A stretch of 64,000 nucleotides of DNA from positions 10,738-74,737 of the forward strand of contig NW_020170431.1 in NCBI RefSeq assembly GCF_000524195.1, written 5' to 3'. A program made the translations under genes and the position numbers. Shown here in pieces: positions 1 through 11,100 of this stretch; position 1 is the stretch's first letter; each line of letters starts with the position of its first letter. The stretch is from Echinococcus granulosus. Taxonomy: Eukaryota > Platyhelminthes > Cestoda > Cyclophyllidea > Taeniidae. Below the pieces are notes generated by a model. It ran no database searches. It had not been told where the DNA came from and worked only from the letters and a program-made list of their open reading frames with translations.

Positions 1-260
1 GGCATAGGTCAGTAAACAACAGCCTTTCGAAATTAGCTCCTTGGTCGCCGTGCACCATTTCAGGCCGTTTTGAAAAAAATAGGCAATTGAAAAAGCAGAA
101 GCGAACATTTCGGTGTCTTGTGCCTTGACCACCTTCGCAAACATATCGGCTCTCCCTTTTATTGGGTACAGGAGTATCTATGAGGTCAATACCTACCCTT
201 CCCCTGGGAACGTCATGGACATGGATTGGAGAGGTGTGATCATTGTGAGGTAAGGTCTTT
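1..260 (-). mobile_element. Ty3/Gypsy integrase remnant (degenerate, runs off the window start)
   Basis: Translating the minus strand gives a stretch reading HGDQGANFE near coordinates 15-45, and in a different frame RVGIDL followed by NKRESRYV around 150-200. These match the surroundings of the second and first catalytic Asp of the DDE integrase core in Ty3/Gypsy polyproteins. The two motifs are not in one open frame, so the copy is frameshifted and inactive. The element continues beyond base 1. Up to about 540 the sequence may be more of the same element, but I could not follow it. It is a fossil retrotransposon, not a functional gene. Confidence 0.6.
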
Positions 261-870
261 TAAAGCTGCAGCAGGTAACGCAAGTTGATAAAAATTAAGC
301 AAGTCTGGGGTAATCACAGGCCACCGGTACCCTTTACTCGAGGTGTATAACATCCCTTTTTCAGCTAAACATAATCTTCTGGATAGTGAGACGAACTCGA
401 TCGTTCGCTACAGGGTTGGAAAAGCCTCAAGATCGCCTGCGGAAATGAATGAAGGCCATTTGGGACCTGATTTTTGGGTACAACGCGGAGCGCCTCGATA
501 TGAGGATCTTTGATTTGGTCGTCTGTTGCGGTTGTTACAGCGTATGACCATTAGAAACTCCTAATGCTTCTTCAATGCAAAATTTACCACCTCAGTAAAA
601 GAATTTGTACCCGCATCTCGAAGTTTCATAATCATAATAGATGAGCAACTCCTTGGCTAAACTGGACTGTTATCCAGCTGGCTCGGTCCGCTACTCTTTT
701 TCAATGAGGGCAGAAAATACGTATTCAAACCACTAAATTGTGAGCACTTGTAAAAGCTCTGCAAGATTCATCCCCGTTATGTTTAAAACATCCTAAATAC
801 TTAATGGTCTTGTAACACGATGAATGTTTAACCCTAGGTTTTGGTGAAGAGTGACTTTAGGCTTGACCAC
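261..870. other. No gene recognised
   Basis: No convincing coding exon or RNA gene was seen. The stretch may include further decayed retrotransposon sequence belonging to the remnant on its left. Confidence 0.4.
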
Positions 871-985
871 TGTACCAAGAGGGGTGGACTGGCCTTCGGG
901 CCATGCCAGTAGCCCTAGTTCTGTACGCTGAATATATGTATTCTGCCCGGGTACTGTATTCTTTTTCCTTTAGAAAAGCCATGGG
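871..985 (+). repeat. Diverged LTR-like fragment related to the TRIM LTR
   Basis: The fragment shares, in the same order, several blocks with the TRIM LTR that starts at 1159: the GGGTGG-GGCTGGCCTT block, GGCCATGCCA, the short TA-rich tract after GCTGAATATAT, ATTCTGCCCG, and the pyrimidine-rich TCTTT-CCTTTAG end. It lies between the Gypsy integrase remnant and the complete TRIM. It could be a decayed solo LTR or part of the LTR of the Gypsy element on its left. Confidence 0.55.
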
Positions 986-1158
986 GAGCAACAGTCTCAG
1001 GCAAGCAAAAAAATTACATTCGTCCTTAGAACAAGCCATATTTGCGGCCTGGAGGTGTATATTCTTGCAACGGCTTATGCATTGCAAGAAGTATTTTGCC
1101 CATAGTTTAGCAATCTACTACAAAAAAGTTTATTTTAACCGAAATTCCGAGGTATAAT

Positions 1159-1364
1159 TGTAATACGATGGTGGTTTATCCCTCGGTTCCGGTGAGGCGC
1201 CACTTTTGTACTTCGAATTAGCCCCATTGTACCTCGCTGGGTGGGCTGGCCTTTTAGGCCATGCCAATGGCCCGGACACCTTCTCCGTGCTGAATATATA
1301 TATATATATATTCTGCCCGAGTATTGTGTCTTCTTTCGTCTTAAGGGAGTCTCGGGACGCTACA
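1159..1364 (+). repeat. 5' LTR of the TRIM
   Basis: A 206-bp direct repeat starting TGTAATACGATGG and ending GGGACGCTACA. It differs from the 3' copy mainly by a longer TA dinucleotide run near 1296-1311 and a few substitutions. Confidence 0.88.
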
Positions 1365-1959
1365 TTGGTGGCAGCGGAAAGCGAACCCTATCTTAGAGGA
1401 CATGAATCCTGATTTTCCACTTCTGCGTGATAAGCCTTGGTGGAGCGGAAGAAGTGCATATGCTACGGATGGGAGAATGGTGATGACTCCTAACAGAAGG
1501 GTTGGTGTTGACGTCTACCTTCGGCATCTCTCCCAGTCCCGTGTTCTGCAGAAAAGCTATTAACAACTGAAGCGACACTAGCCGTGAAACACCTGGAAGT
1601 TTCGTTACGGATTTCCCCTACCATCCCCCATGGACCTGTTTTAAATCTTGTATTCCCTTATTCAAATCTGCTTTTAGGCCAGTGTTCCTGCACCTATCTA
1701 TGGACACGCATAATGGCCGACGCAGTTCCCCCGTCCTGAATGAAATCCCTAAACCGGATGAAACCCCAGATCCAGTCAAGCTGCCAAGAGGTATCAGTGA
1801 CGTTGAGGTCAAGTATCCCCTCAGTTGCGCGCTAATTTGGTGACTGGCACGGTCGGCTCGTGGGGGTTTCTTTACTGCACCGACTATGTTGTAATGGCTG
1901 ACGCGGGAGGTTGACCTGTGGGAGCGCCGGGGACGACGCTCAAAAGAGGAGGGAGGCTA

Positions 1960-2157
1960 TGTAATACGATGGTGGTTTATCCCTCGGTTCCGGTGAGGCG
2001 CCACTTTTGTACTTCGAATTAGCCCCCTTGTACCTCGCTGGGTGGGCTGGCCTTTTGGGCTTTGCCAATAGTCCGGACACCTTCTCCGTGCTGAATATAT
2101 ATATTCTGCCCGAGTATTGCGTCTTCTTTCGTCTTAAGGGAGTCTCGGGACGCTACA
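1960..2157 (+). repeat. 3' LTR of the TRIM
   Basis: A 198-bp copy of the 5' LTR with the same TGTA and TACA ends. It is preceded by a purine tract and followed by the ATAAT target duplication. Confidence 0.88.
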
Positions 2158-2162
2158 ATAAT

Positions 2163-2792
2163 AGCTGTCAGATGAGGCAAAAACACGAATTTTGAGGAAG
2201 ATTTATTAGAAGTAACGTACGAAAATGAATCCGATGGCAGCAAAGGAAAATTTTAAGTTAAACAAAATTTAAGTAAAGTGAGTCAACATGACCCAACAAA
2301 TACTAACCACTCGAAAATGTGGGACGTATTTAAATGAATAGGAACAAATTTCGGTTAGTTGAAAAGACCTTGACACATTAGGGGTTGGCAGTAAGTTTCC
2401 TGTGTCGCTAGTTTCGTCAATTTAACATCATTGGGCTACTTAAACTGTTGGCCGCATAAATAAAGGAACAATAGTCCTTTAAAATTCATATAAGTAGTTT
2501 TCATAGGGTTTCGTGACCGGTCCCACATCTGTTATTTTGAATCTTACTGGAGTAGCATAATACCACAATTATTACTTACTGATGTGTTAATGAGATTGAA
2601 CTAGAAATAGGGTCCCGTTTTGTTCTATCACATCTTAGTGGGATTGAAACACTACAGCTTTGATACCATGGATAAACCCTCAGTAGGATATACTTACCAC
2701 ATGCTTGAATGAGTGGTCATGGTGATCTACTTTTTCTAGAAGGATATTATTCCCCTAATTTCTTTTCTTCAATTTTTTGCCCGACTACTCAG
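2163..2792. other. AT-rich region upstream of the Abraxas-like gene
   Basis: No coding exon is supported here. It should contain the promoter and 5' UTR of the plus-strand gene starting at 2793, but no clear TATA or initiator element could be singled out. Confidence 0.4.
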
Positions 2793-5700
2793 ATGTCGCT
2801 GGGAGACTTCGACAGCATACTTATTTCTGGTGTCACACTTGGGTTTCTGTCCAGTGCCGCCTTTTCTGACTCATTTTACAAGGTAATATAGCATTCTTTT
2901 TAAGTACTCAATCTGTTTATTGCTCTTAGAAAGGCCTACTATTGGGTCAAAAAGCGGAAAATGAACCCCGATGTCTTGGTAACTCTATGAATTGTATTAC
3001 GGCTATTTTTTAATGCAAGAAATCGTGTCCGCTCTTCCATACCAACTGAAAGTGAACGCGATGCGGGACTATAACTCGGGGTCGGGAATTGTATGTCCGC
3101 CATATCCCCTTCTTAAGTAATAAACCTTGCATTTAGCGTGCTATTGGTGTGTACAAATGCAGAAGTCGTATTGATCCCGAAAGAAAGTTTAGCTTCGATG
3201 ACTATAGGGCCATGTCCATAGATGGCGTAGAACTGTTCTTTCTCATTGAAGCACACGACTACTCTTCTCTTCGTCAAAAAATGTTTCAAATTCGCCCTCG
3301 CACTGATCATGTCAATGCAAGGTTTATCCGGCCCATCAGCTTCAAAATCCTTTCAATTGATTCCCACATAAATCGACTCTATGAAACCAAGAATACGGAG
3401 GGGTGAGTGATGATGTGATGTTTTTTGCGATTAATGCTCACAATGTCATATTGTTCTCCATTTTCATTTGCATTTAGAAGTGTTACGCAATCAATAGGTG
3501 CACAAATTAGCGAGAGTGTGCCATCTTAATGGCAACTTATAAAAGCTGATTTTGACAGAATGACTAGTTATATGATATCTTTAAGGGGTGGTATAGTAGG
3601 CTTCAAAGTTCAGGGCTCTATATTTGTCCCACCATATCTAACAAAGCAGTCAATGTTGCAGCACTTAGATTCCTTAGCATTTGTTTACTACTAAGATGTC
3701 CTTTAACCTGCAGACTTGAAAGCATTGCTGCAAGTGTACGGAAGGCGTGTGATGATGTGGAAAAGCACGCTATGGACAAGTTGGAGGTAAACAACTACTA
3801 ATCTTTAAAGACTAGTCTATTTAACACAAGTTGCGCATTACTGATTCGGTTTTTTTTCCATTCCCATCAGCAAACGACCAATGCATTATCACGGACCATG
3901 CATAAAATCTATGCTCAAAGTAGGTGGCATTTTGCACTCTCTTTAAAAAGAATCTACAAATTCGCTTTCGAGGAATCTACGGTAAAGTCAGTTAGCGGTG
4001 CTTAATGCAGTTAACGCCAAACTTATTAATACACAATAATGTATTCGGTAGTTTTGGCGCGACCGTTTGAAATTTGCAATCCGCATGAGCAAGTGATTGT
4101 TCTCCGTCCGCTGAGTGGTAATTCGTGCGCAAAGCCTGTGCGATTTCGCTCCTATTTATGAATGAAATCAACCGGAGAACATCGATAGATTGTTGGAAGC
4201 TAAGCTATACTGAAGCATTACTGCCCCTAATTTGTTTCATTTTTTAGCCCGTGGCACCACGGATGGTAGCTCGGAATGCTCCAGAGATTGGGGTGGGTAT
4301 GAATGGTAGTTTGAGTACTGGCAAACCATATATTACCTTTGCTTAACCTATATAGGATGGATGTTAGCAATTTACATCGGCGTTAAAGATGGCACATTTT
4401 TTCTGATTTTGCTCTTCTAGGCAAGTACGACCCTTCTGTTAAGGCCTCTAACTCACGACCAAGTAAGTCTAATTTGATGGACTGGTTTCTGATCCATCAG
4501 CGACTCGTGTTAACGAATTATTTGCCTTGAATGTCAAGTGAACGAAACTGTGGTACATACTTATGCCTCAAATAAGTAGCAGTGGATTAAATCACGGCAA
4601 ATAATTTCTTGCCCTCACACAATCGAGCAGTAGTTGGAGGTTAGGGTAATTGGTGTTTCACATCATGGAATGGACTTGCTATGTTTTCTCTAGCCCGATA
4701 CGACAGAAGCTTTGCGGGCGGTGGTCCAACAGGTGAGACAAGATATTGCCTAACCCTGCCCTGTTAATGAACGGTGGATACTGATTTTTTATTTCACTGC
4801 TTTAGATGGATCAATCAGTGCTTCTGCGGCCCGGAATTTGAGAGAAGAAGGTGTGTTTCGGTGATTGGCTTTACATTAAGTAATCAAAATCTCCTGATTA
4901 ATTTACTGTCACGTTGATGTTGTGAGCGGGTGGGGGATTATTGGAGACTGGTATTTTGCATCAGGAATAGGTTCTTTATTAACCAATGAGTGGCCCCTTC
5001 CTTCAAATTTACCATCAAATCGAAATATATTTTCCCTAGTTCTTTGCAATTTTTGTATGTTTACTCAATCGACCAATCATAACCTGCTGTAGATAGTGCG
5101 GGTAATTACGTTGCCCATAATTCTGGTAAATATGGTTAACGATATATCCCTTTTATAATGCTAGCGTCTTTTGACGATGGTCAGTGGTATTGTACGGTAT
5201 CATTACTAGAAGGAGATGGATAATGCTGCTTAACTATGTAGACTTCGTCCATGCATTGCTTCTCTTTAGACGGTGCAGTAAAGCCACTGTGTGCCGTCAT
5301 CACCACCCTTCATTTCTCTTTAAGTAACTTCATTTCCTTCAAGATCCGACTTCACCCACTGATGAACAATGCGGTGCTGTAGTTACTGAAGCCACAGGTT
5401 GATTAGTTTTATTGGCCAAAGTCAGGATTCCCAAGTCCTCTCCATGTGAACGCGTATAGTGGTTGAAGTTAAGCCTTGTAGAAGTGCACGAGGTAGTATG
5501 GTTTCCAAATAAAACCATGGTTTGTAGCTAAATATCGCACCATTTGATTGTCGGGAATTGCTTTTAGGGGTCATATGATGTGAAAGTCTAAATATTAAAG
5601 AAGTAGAAATAGCAAAAAAGGTGAATTCGTGGGCATTTACTACCATAATTACCAATTGTTCGACTTCACTACTCCAGTTTGACTCACTAATACCTATCGT

Positions 5701-6514
5701 TTTCTGACGTGAGGGTAAATATGCTGTCAGCTAAACATCACCAGCGCGATTCCTTTCAACTTTTTTGGGAGAATGTGTTTTATTTTAAGCCAACGATGGC
5801 TTATTCTTCTACCGTGATGGTTAACTCTATCACCCTCCTATTATTGCAATGCCTGACACATATCAAGTTTTATTTCGTGATGTCATTGTCACTTTAGGAA
5901 ATTCACCTTGGACGACAACGAAGGACGCTGACGGTGCGTTTTGGTGTACTTTTACACATTAATCGATCTACTATATATTTACCTCCAAGAATTCCATTTC
6001 CTGCTGCATTGGAGTATTTTTTTGAAGAAATTCATTCCGGTATCTATCATTATTTACAGATGTGAGTAATAAACGCTGGCTTAGCTGAAGGTAACCTTTT
6101 TCTCGTGCCCTATTTGCATTCTCTCATTTTTAACTCACACTGGAACGTCTTCTTTGCTCCAAAACTCATTTGCGAAATTTGAAGTAATATTTTCTGTTCC
6201 AAGGCGTTGACACGCCGTAGCTTCACTGGTCATAGTTTTTCATTAGCATTCGGTTGTTTTTATTATTAATGCAATTCGTTTCCTTGCCTTTTTAACAAAG
6301 GTGCATAGGAACGCGTTTTGCTTGGCGTTTGTCGTCATTCTATGACCTCACTTGTTCGCATGCGTTTCTTATTTGTTGTGTGCATCGATAAATATCACAG
6401 CAATTAATCGTCAACCTCTCTTCTTTTTCTTTTGTAGGCTATTTCAAACTCGCTTCTTCGTTCACCAAAGCCACTGTTTTTACGATATTTATTACAACGC
6501 TACCGGTTTTTTAG
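2793..6514 (+). CDS. Abraxas-like MPN(-) scaffold protein of a BRISC/BRCA1-A-type complex
   Basis: Inferred exons: 2793-2882, 2930-2978, 3020-3090, 3137-3402, 3714-3786, 3871-3919, 4248-4292, 4421-4462, 4694-4732, 4806-4850, 5093-5125, 5344-5397, 5898-5933 and 6438-6514. An optional exon 5270-5323 is doubtful. Phases agree throughout and give about 322 aa. The N-terminus reads SGVTLGFLS then KGLLLGQK, matching the SGF-LG and EGFLLGE blocks of Abraxas/ABRO1. The fourth exon reads IGVYKCRSR and VELFFLIE, matching the family's VIGWYKFRR and LVFLL blocks. The catalytic JAMM histidines are absent, as expected for an MPN(-) subunit. Exons 5 and 6 (KACDDVEKHAMDKLE) fit the coiled coil that pairs with the deubiquitinase BRCC36. 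The middle of the MPN domain is shorter than in human proteins. The tail is a row of phase-1 mini-exons ending in a hydrophobic segment. The family match is good; the tail model is less certain. Confidence 0.62.
4248..5933 (+). other. Mini-exon train encoding the Abraxas-like tail
   Basis: There are seven clear exons of 45, 42, 39, 45, 33, 54 and 36 nt, plus a doubtful 54-nt one at 5270-5323. Each has an AG acceptor and a GT donor, each length is a multiple of three, and all are phase 1 at both ends. They encode a low-complexity stretch rich in Ser, Thr, Gly and Asp, and two of them start with similar peptides (KYDPS and RYDRS). All could be skipped or included without a frameshift. The doubtful exon would leave an intron of only 20 nt before 5344, so it may be alternative to the next exon or not an exon. 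Confidence 0.6.
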
Positions 6515-6953
6515 CAGACCCTTATATTTGTCCGACTACATTTGCTTAGCCGTTGTCAATCAGAGTGATTTAGAGAGAAAAATGTCTTTAGTTATTCTTG
6601 TTTTCGCAGACCAAACGGTGCCTTATAATCGGTATAGTAATGCGTTCGTGTTGGCGATAAATAGCTCGAAACTTACCCTAACATTTTAAAGTTAAAGAAA
6701 AAAAATGCGTTTAATCTCAAAACCAAGGTGCAATGTGTCTATGGGGGTAGGATGGTCAACTCTACTAGAACGTGCGGTGTGATGTCGCCACACCGAAAAA
6801 TTAGTTTCAATCTTTACGTGGTGGGCACCGACTTAACCCAGGACTTTGCTTACTTTAAAGGGGTCCACGCTAGCGGGTTACTGTTTGATTACCTGCTGCA
6901 AAGCAAGCAAGAAATGAGGCCGGGAGGAGAATATTGCGAAATGAAATGGGGCC

Positions 6954-6959
6954 TTTATT
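6954..6959 (-). terminator. AATAAA poly(A) signal for the ubiquitin gene
   Basis: TTTATT on the plus strand reads AATAAA on the minus strand, about 115 nt beyond the ubiquitin stop codon. Confidence 0.5.
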
Positions 6960-7013
6960 GGATTCTTATAAGACAAGAGTAAAGTAAGGTGTTTACATGC
7001 GGAGATTATCGGC

Positions 7014-7033
7014 AATAAAATAGCATAAATAAA
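7014..7033 (+). terminator. Two AATAAA poly(A) signals, probably for the Abraxas-like gene
   Basis: AATAAA occurs at 7014-7019 and again at 7028-7033, about 500 nt after the inferred stop codon. No earlier AATAAA follows that stop. Confidence 0.4.
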
Positions 7034-7075
7034 ACCAGTTCGACGATTATGGATAAGCTCGCAGCAAATACAGCC

Positions 7076-7534
<459 letters not shown>

Positions 7535-7942
7535 TTGGCATTTTATGGCACAATTCACCCAATACATTGCTGTTTTATAAAATTTAGCAATTTTCTGAAA
7601 AGACTTATGGTGGCGCTGCTGCGCCCTAAAACTGCCGCAAAAAAGGAGGCCAAATTTCTATGGCGGAATATGTGCTATGAACTCAGAGAAGGAGAAGGAA
7701 GTGTAATGTACTGGTTGCTTAATTCCCAGTTTAGACGAAGATCCTTCGTCGGAGTGGGCTTACCCCGGTTCGTGCCAGTTAGGCCACGCTCTACACTGTA
7801 CGGCAAGTACATGCAAGTTACCAAGGCAATAAGTATTCTTCGTCTCCAGGGCAATCTCGAGACGCTAGAGGGGTGGGAGTACTGGTATGGCCCTGTAAAC
7901 GTATCATCCAGAAAAGCACAAAGTCATAGCATGAGGAGTTAA
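7535..7942 (+). CDS. Unrecognised 135-codon protein, possibly mitochondrial
   Basis: This single open frame ends with TAA at 7942 and is followed by AATAAA at 8042. The first ATG is at 7535, but an in-frame ATG at 7607 would give a 111-residue protein starting MVALLRPKTAAKKEAK. That is basic and free of acidic residues at first, like a mitochondrial presequence. The middle contains WRNMCYELREGEG and the basic block FRRRSFVGVGLPRF. I do not recognise a family; a mitochondrial ribosomal protein or respiratory-chain subunit would fit the size and charge, but this is a guess. It sits head-to-head with ubiquitin and tail-to-tail with the VWA5A-like gene. The poly(A) signal and the length of the frame in AT-rich DNA are the main support. 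Confidence 0.45.
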   Translation: MAFYGTIHPIHCCFIKFSNFLKRLMVALLRPKTAAKKEAKFLWRNMCYELREGEGSVMYWLLNSQFRRRSFVGVGLPRFVPVRPRSTLYGKYMQVTKAISILRLQGNLETLEGWEYWYGPVNVSSRKAQSHSMRS

Positions 7943-8041
7943 ATAGATAATTAAATCAATTTGTTAGCATTATATACCATCACTATAAAAAGAAGCCAAA
8001 CCCCTGCTCACTTACACGCAGTTATGCAGTAGCGCATTGGT

Positions 8042-8047
8042 AATAAA
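8042..8047 (+). terminator. AATAAA poly(A) signal after the 7535-7942 ORF
   Basis: AATAAA lies 100 nt downstream of the TAA stop on the same strand. Confidence 0.5.
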
Positions 8048-8094
8048 ACTACCCTCTCAGGCAGTCATTATGCGTCAAAAGATTGATTTCGATA

Positions 8095-8100
8095 TTTATT
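8095..8100 (-). terminator. AATAAA poly(A) signal of the VWA5A-like gene
   Basis: The minus strand reads AATAAA about 76 nt beyond the TGA at 8176-8178. It lies only some 50 bp from the opposing poly(A) signal at 8042. Confidence 0.6.
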
Positions 8101-8175
8101 TCATGAAGTAAGAATTCCAGAAATCTGTTTCGGTAATAGATATGTGAAGCAAAGCTCTACGAAGGGAATTGCACA

Positions 8176-11100
8176 TCATGCTTTTGGTAGAAGTTGCGCT
8201 AGTGCTGTTTTTGCCTTCTCAACGAGCGATTGTGGGTTAGGGCAATTCTCCTTCAACCAATCCATGGCCTTCTGCACCACCATCTCCCACTCCTCCTGCC
8301 GCGAGTCCATGTGCGTTCGCAGGTAGGCAACAACAAGTGCCGTGGCCCACATCTTTGTGTTTTCCACTGCAAAAAACAGGAAAAAAAGTCGGGACACTTG
8401 CACCTAAGCTACAGGTGAGCCATATTTTCCCTTATCCTCACATTAAAAGTTTATGTTGACAATCTAACCTAGGTGAGACTCTTTCATTCTGAATAATGCC
8501 AAGCAGAGTATAGCATTAAACTAACCATTAGAAGGCTTTGAAGACGTTAACTGAGAAAGAGTTGACCTGAAGAGTTTGGCCAGATCCTCGTTCAGGGGCC
8601 AGAATCCATCAAAATCTTGAAGCTCCACAGCAAACACAACAGCGTCAGTAGGTGCAGAAGGTGTAGGCTCTAAAATTCGATTCACATGTCAAAGTGCGGG
8701 ATTGTGGGAAAAGTAGTGAGAGTCAAAGCATGTTTAAATTTTTGGCACGGGGTCCTTAAGAATAGATTTTTCTCCAGCTTTTATCTGGTTCTTTAAATGA
8801 TTAAAGAGGATATGTGAAATGAACGGTGACATACCAGAACCCGTTGCTTTCGACTTTATTTTCCTAACATTCTTGAGGAAGCTTGGGGGGCTACCTAAAC
8901 CTCGAAAAGTCCTGCCTGTTTCACATACAGAGTGAAGTGCAAAACGTCACTCGTGATAGGAAGCTTACCTGGTGGGCCCCCAGCTGCAATTTAAAAATGC
9001 ATACACAACAATATAATTTGCCCATAAAATTGTAGATGCCACGGTCAAGAAGGCAAAGGAAATGCATATCACATAACACGAGGTGAGCTTTACCTCGAAA
9101 ATGAGCCATCTTGGCACCATCTAGAATGATAAATGAAAGAATGATTGTTTAATCCTTAAACGGTATTAAAAATGACCTTATCCTACACTTCGAGAGTAAG
9201 AAGCTAAAATAGGTCTAATCAGGAGTTGCAGAATCTACAAAAACGTGCAGGTTGTGATAACTGGAACAATGGCAATGCTGTATCTGGCACAGCATCACAG
9301 ACCAAAGCCAATGAGATGCGGAATCATTCGAAACGGTGATGAAACGATACTGGTTGCGGTGGAATGCATGGCAAGGCAAACCTCATTGGCAAAAATACAA
9401 ACAGAAAGGAATCGGTGCTCCTGGCGCTCCCAAGGCATGATGCAGCATCACCTACCTTTTGTGCAACCAATGCATGGCTTTCTTAAGTAGTTTTCTTCTC
9501 ACGATGAACTTTTTCAGTATCTGGCTTTAAGTGGCCACATGCTCGCCACCTTCATTCTTCAACTTCCATCAGTCCTAATGGAAGTTTTAAACATTTCCTC
9601 ATGTAAACGGACACTAAGTCAGTAATGGCATGAAATTCTGATTAAAGCCATCTCGCGACTCTAAAACCTTACTAAATATTCAAGAGTAAAAGCCAAACTT
9701 CGTACAATGTCAAGGCGAATACACAAAATTGTTGCAAAAGACACATTTTAGGGTGCATTTCAGTAGGACGTGGAGGGCATCGCTGCACGAGAAGCTCCTT
9801 TTCTCCACTTAGAAAAAAACGACAGCAGCATTTAATTTCTGCAGTAAAACAGAGATTTGGGCGGCAGCAAAAAAGGACGCACTACAAGGCTGTAACACAG
9901 TTATCTTTTAGAAAGCAATAAAGCGACTTTAGGCAGTGGAATCGCTTAGGTTTGATAATTATTCAGAATCGGCAATTTTCAGAGCCCTGAAAACAGGCAT
10001 TTCAGAAGGGGGTTAGTCGCAATCCCTCTTTTCTAATTGGGAGATCAACAAACTGCGGTGGTAGGGAATACTTAATGACAAGCGAGTAGCTATAGTACTG
10101 ATAATAAGGAATGGGAGATAAAATGGCACAAACACAAAGTTTACGCATTAAAATAGGAATACGTAGCCACGCATGATTTTACAATGTAGATTAATGTTTT
10201 GGAATAAATATGAGTGAAAATGAAGTCACAGTGGCAAATAACTACACTCCACTCACCAAATTCGCAGGTTACAGCGGCTTAAAGTATAGAGAAAAATTAA
10301 AAAGTAAAGCAGTAAGCAAATGATTGGTTCAATGAAGGATTTGAAAATTGACACAATTCAATCAGTTTTTGTAACAAAATTTCAAACAAGTTTAGATTTC
10401 CTGTAGGCCTATTACTAGGCCTCAATTAGGACAGTTTACTGCAGGATACCAATCAGATGGGAACGTCAAGTGTACGAGAGTTGTAGCGGTTTGATATTCT
10501 GATTAACCACAATACTTTGGCAGTTCCTCTAGCTGCGTTTGAAGGTCTGGGCACATTAACCGTGGTAGACTATACGTCACCATGGCGGCTTGGTCTTCCG
10601 GCCATTTCAGTAGCCACCTGGCCCTCACAACTCCCGGGGAGGACACCGAGGCGCTACACACCCATCTGGGGCTACTTCAATCACTTCAGGCCATGTCATC
10701 TGCCACCCAACCATTCTCAGTGTTGTTAATATGCATACTTCTATACTGCTTTGGCTTAGCATGACTGTGTAGAGAAGACTAGGACGGGGGCGGGAGGAAT
10801 TGCGCAAGTACTTAATTTGGGAGGCATTTGACAAAACTCAAACGGATTTGTTTGATCGTACATCACCTTATATATACATACGCATAGCCTCGATTTCTAG
10901 TAGAAGCACCATGTTAAAACCCAAGAAAATAGCACGCTTTAGAGAGAGAAATACTACAGAGCGGTTGGCGAACACAGCGGATATTGATAACTCGGAGATC
11001 AAATAGATTTAAAAGTCACCCAGACTCAGGATCACCAAGGAGTGCAAAGTAGCCGCATAAACCGAAACGCTTTCTGGAAACACACCAACACCTACCGCAT

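Larger units (their letters stand above)
1159..2157 (+). mobile_element. Complete TRIM (terminal-repeat retrotransposon in miniature)
   Basis: This is a 999-bp element with two nearly identical direct LTRs (1159-1364 and 1960-2157). Each begins TGTA and ends TACA. A perfect 5-bp target duplication, ATAAT, flanks the element at 1154-1158 and 2158-2162. Directly after the 5' LTR is a primer-binding-site-like sequence starting TTGGTGGCAGCGG at 1365. A purine tract (AAAAGAGGAGGGAGG, 1942-1956) lies just before the 3' LTR. The internal region of about 595 bp has no long ORF and no gag-pol similarity that I can see, so the element is non-autonomous and must borrow reverse transcriptase and integrase. 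The intact duplication and highly similar LTRs indicate fairly recent insertion. Elements of this kind are known from cestode genomes; membership in a named family is not verified. Confidence 0.88.
6515..7075. other. Convergent 3' region between Abraxas-like and ubiquitin
   Basis: This holds the probable 3' UTR of the plus-strand gene and the 3' flank of the minus-strand ubiquitin gene. A plus-strand open frame at 6728-6982 (84 codons) matches no family I know and lacks a convincing acceptor, so I do not call it a gene. Poly(A) signals of the two convergent genes interleave here. Confidence 0.45.

Noticed and set aside
9455..9480. Possible extra microexon near 9460 on the minus strand (donor GTAGGT)
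   Set aside because: The candidate lengths (22 or 26 nt) are not multiples of three and would shift the VWA5A-like frame.
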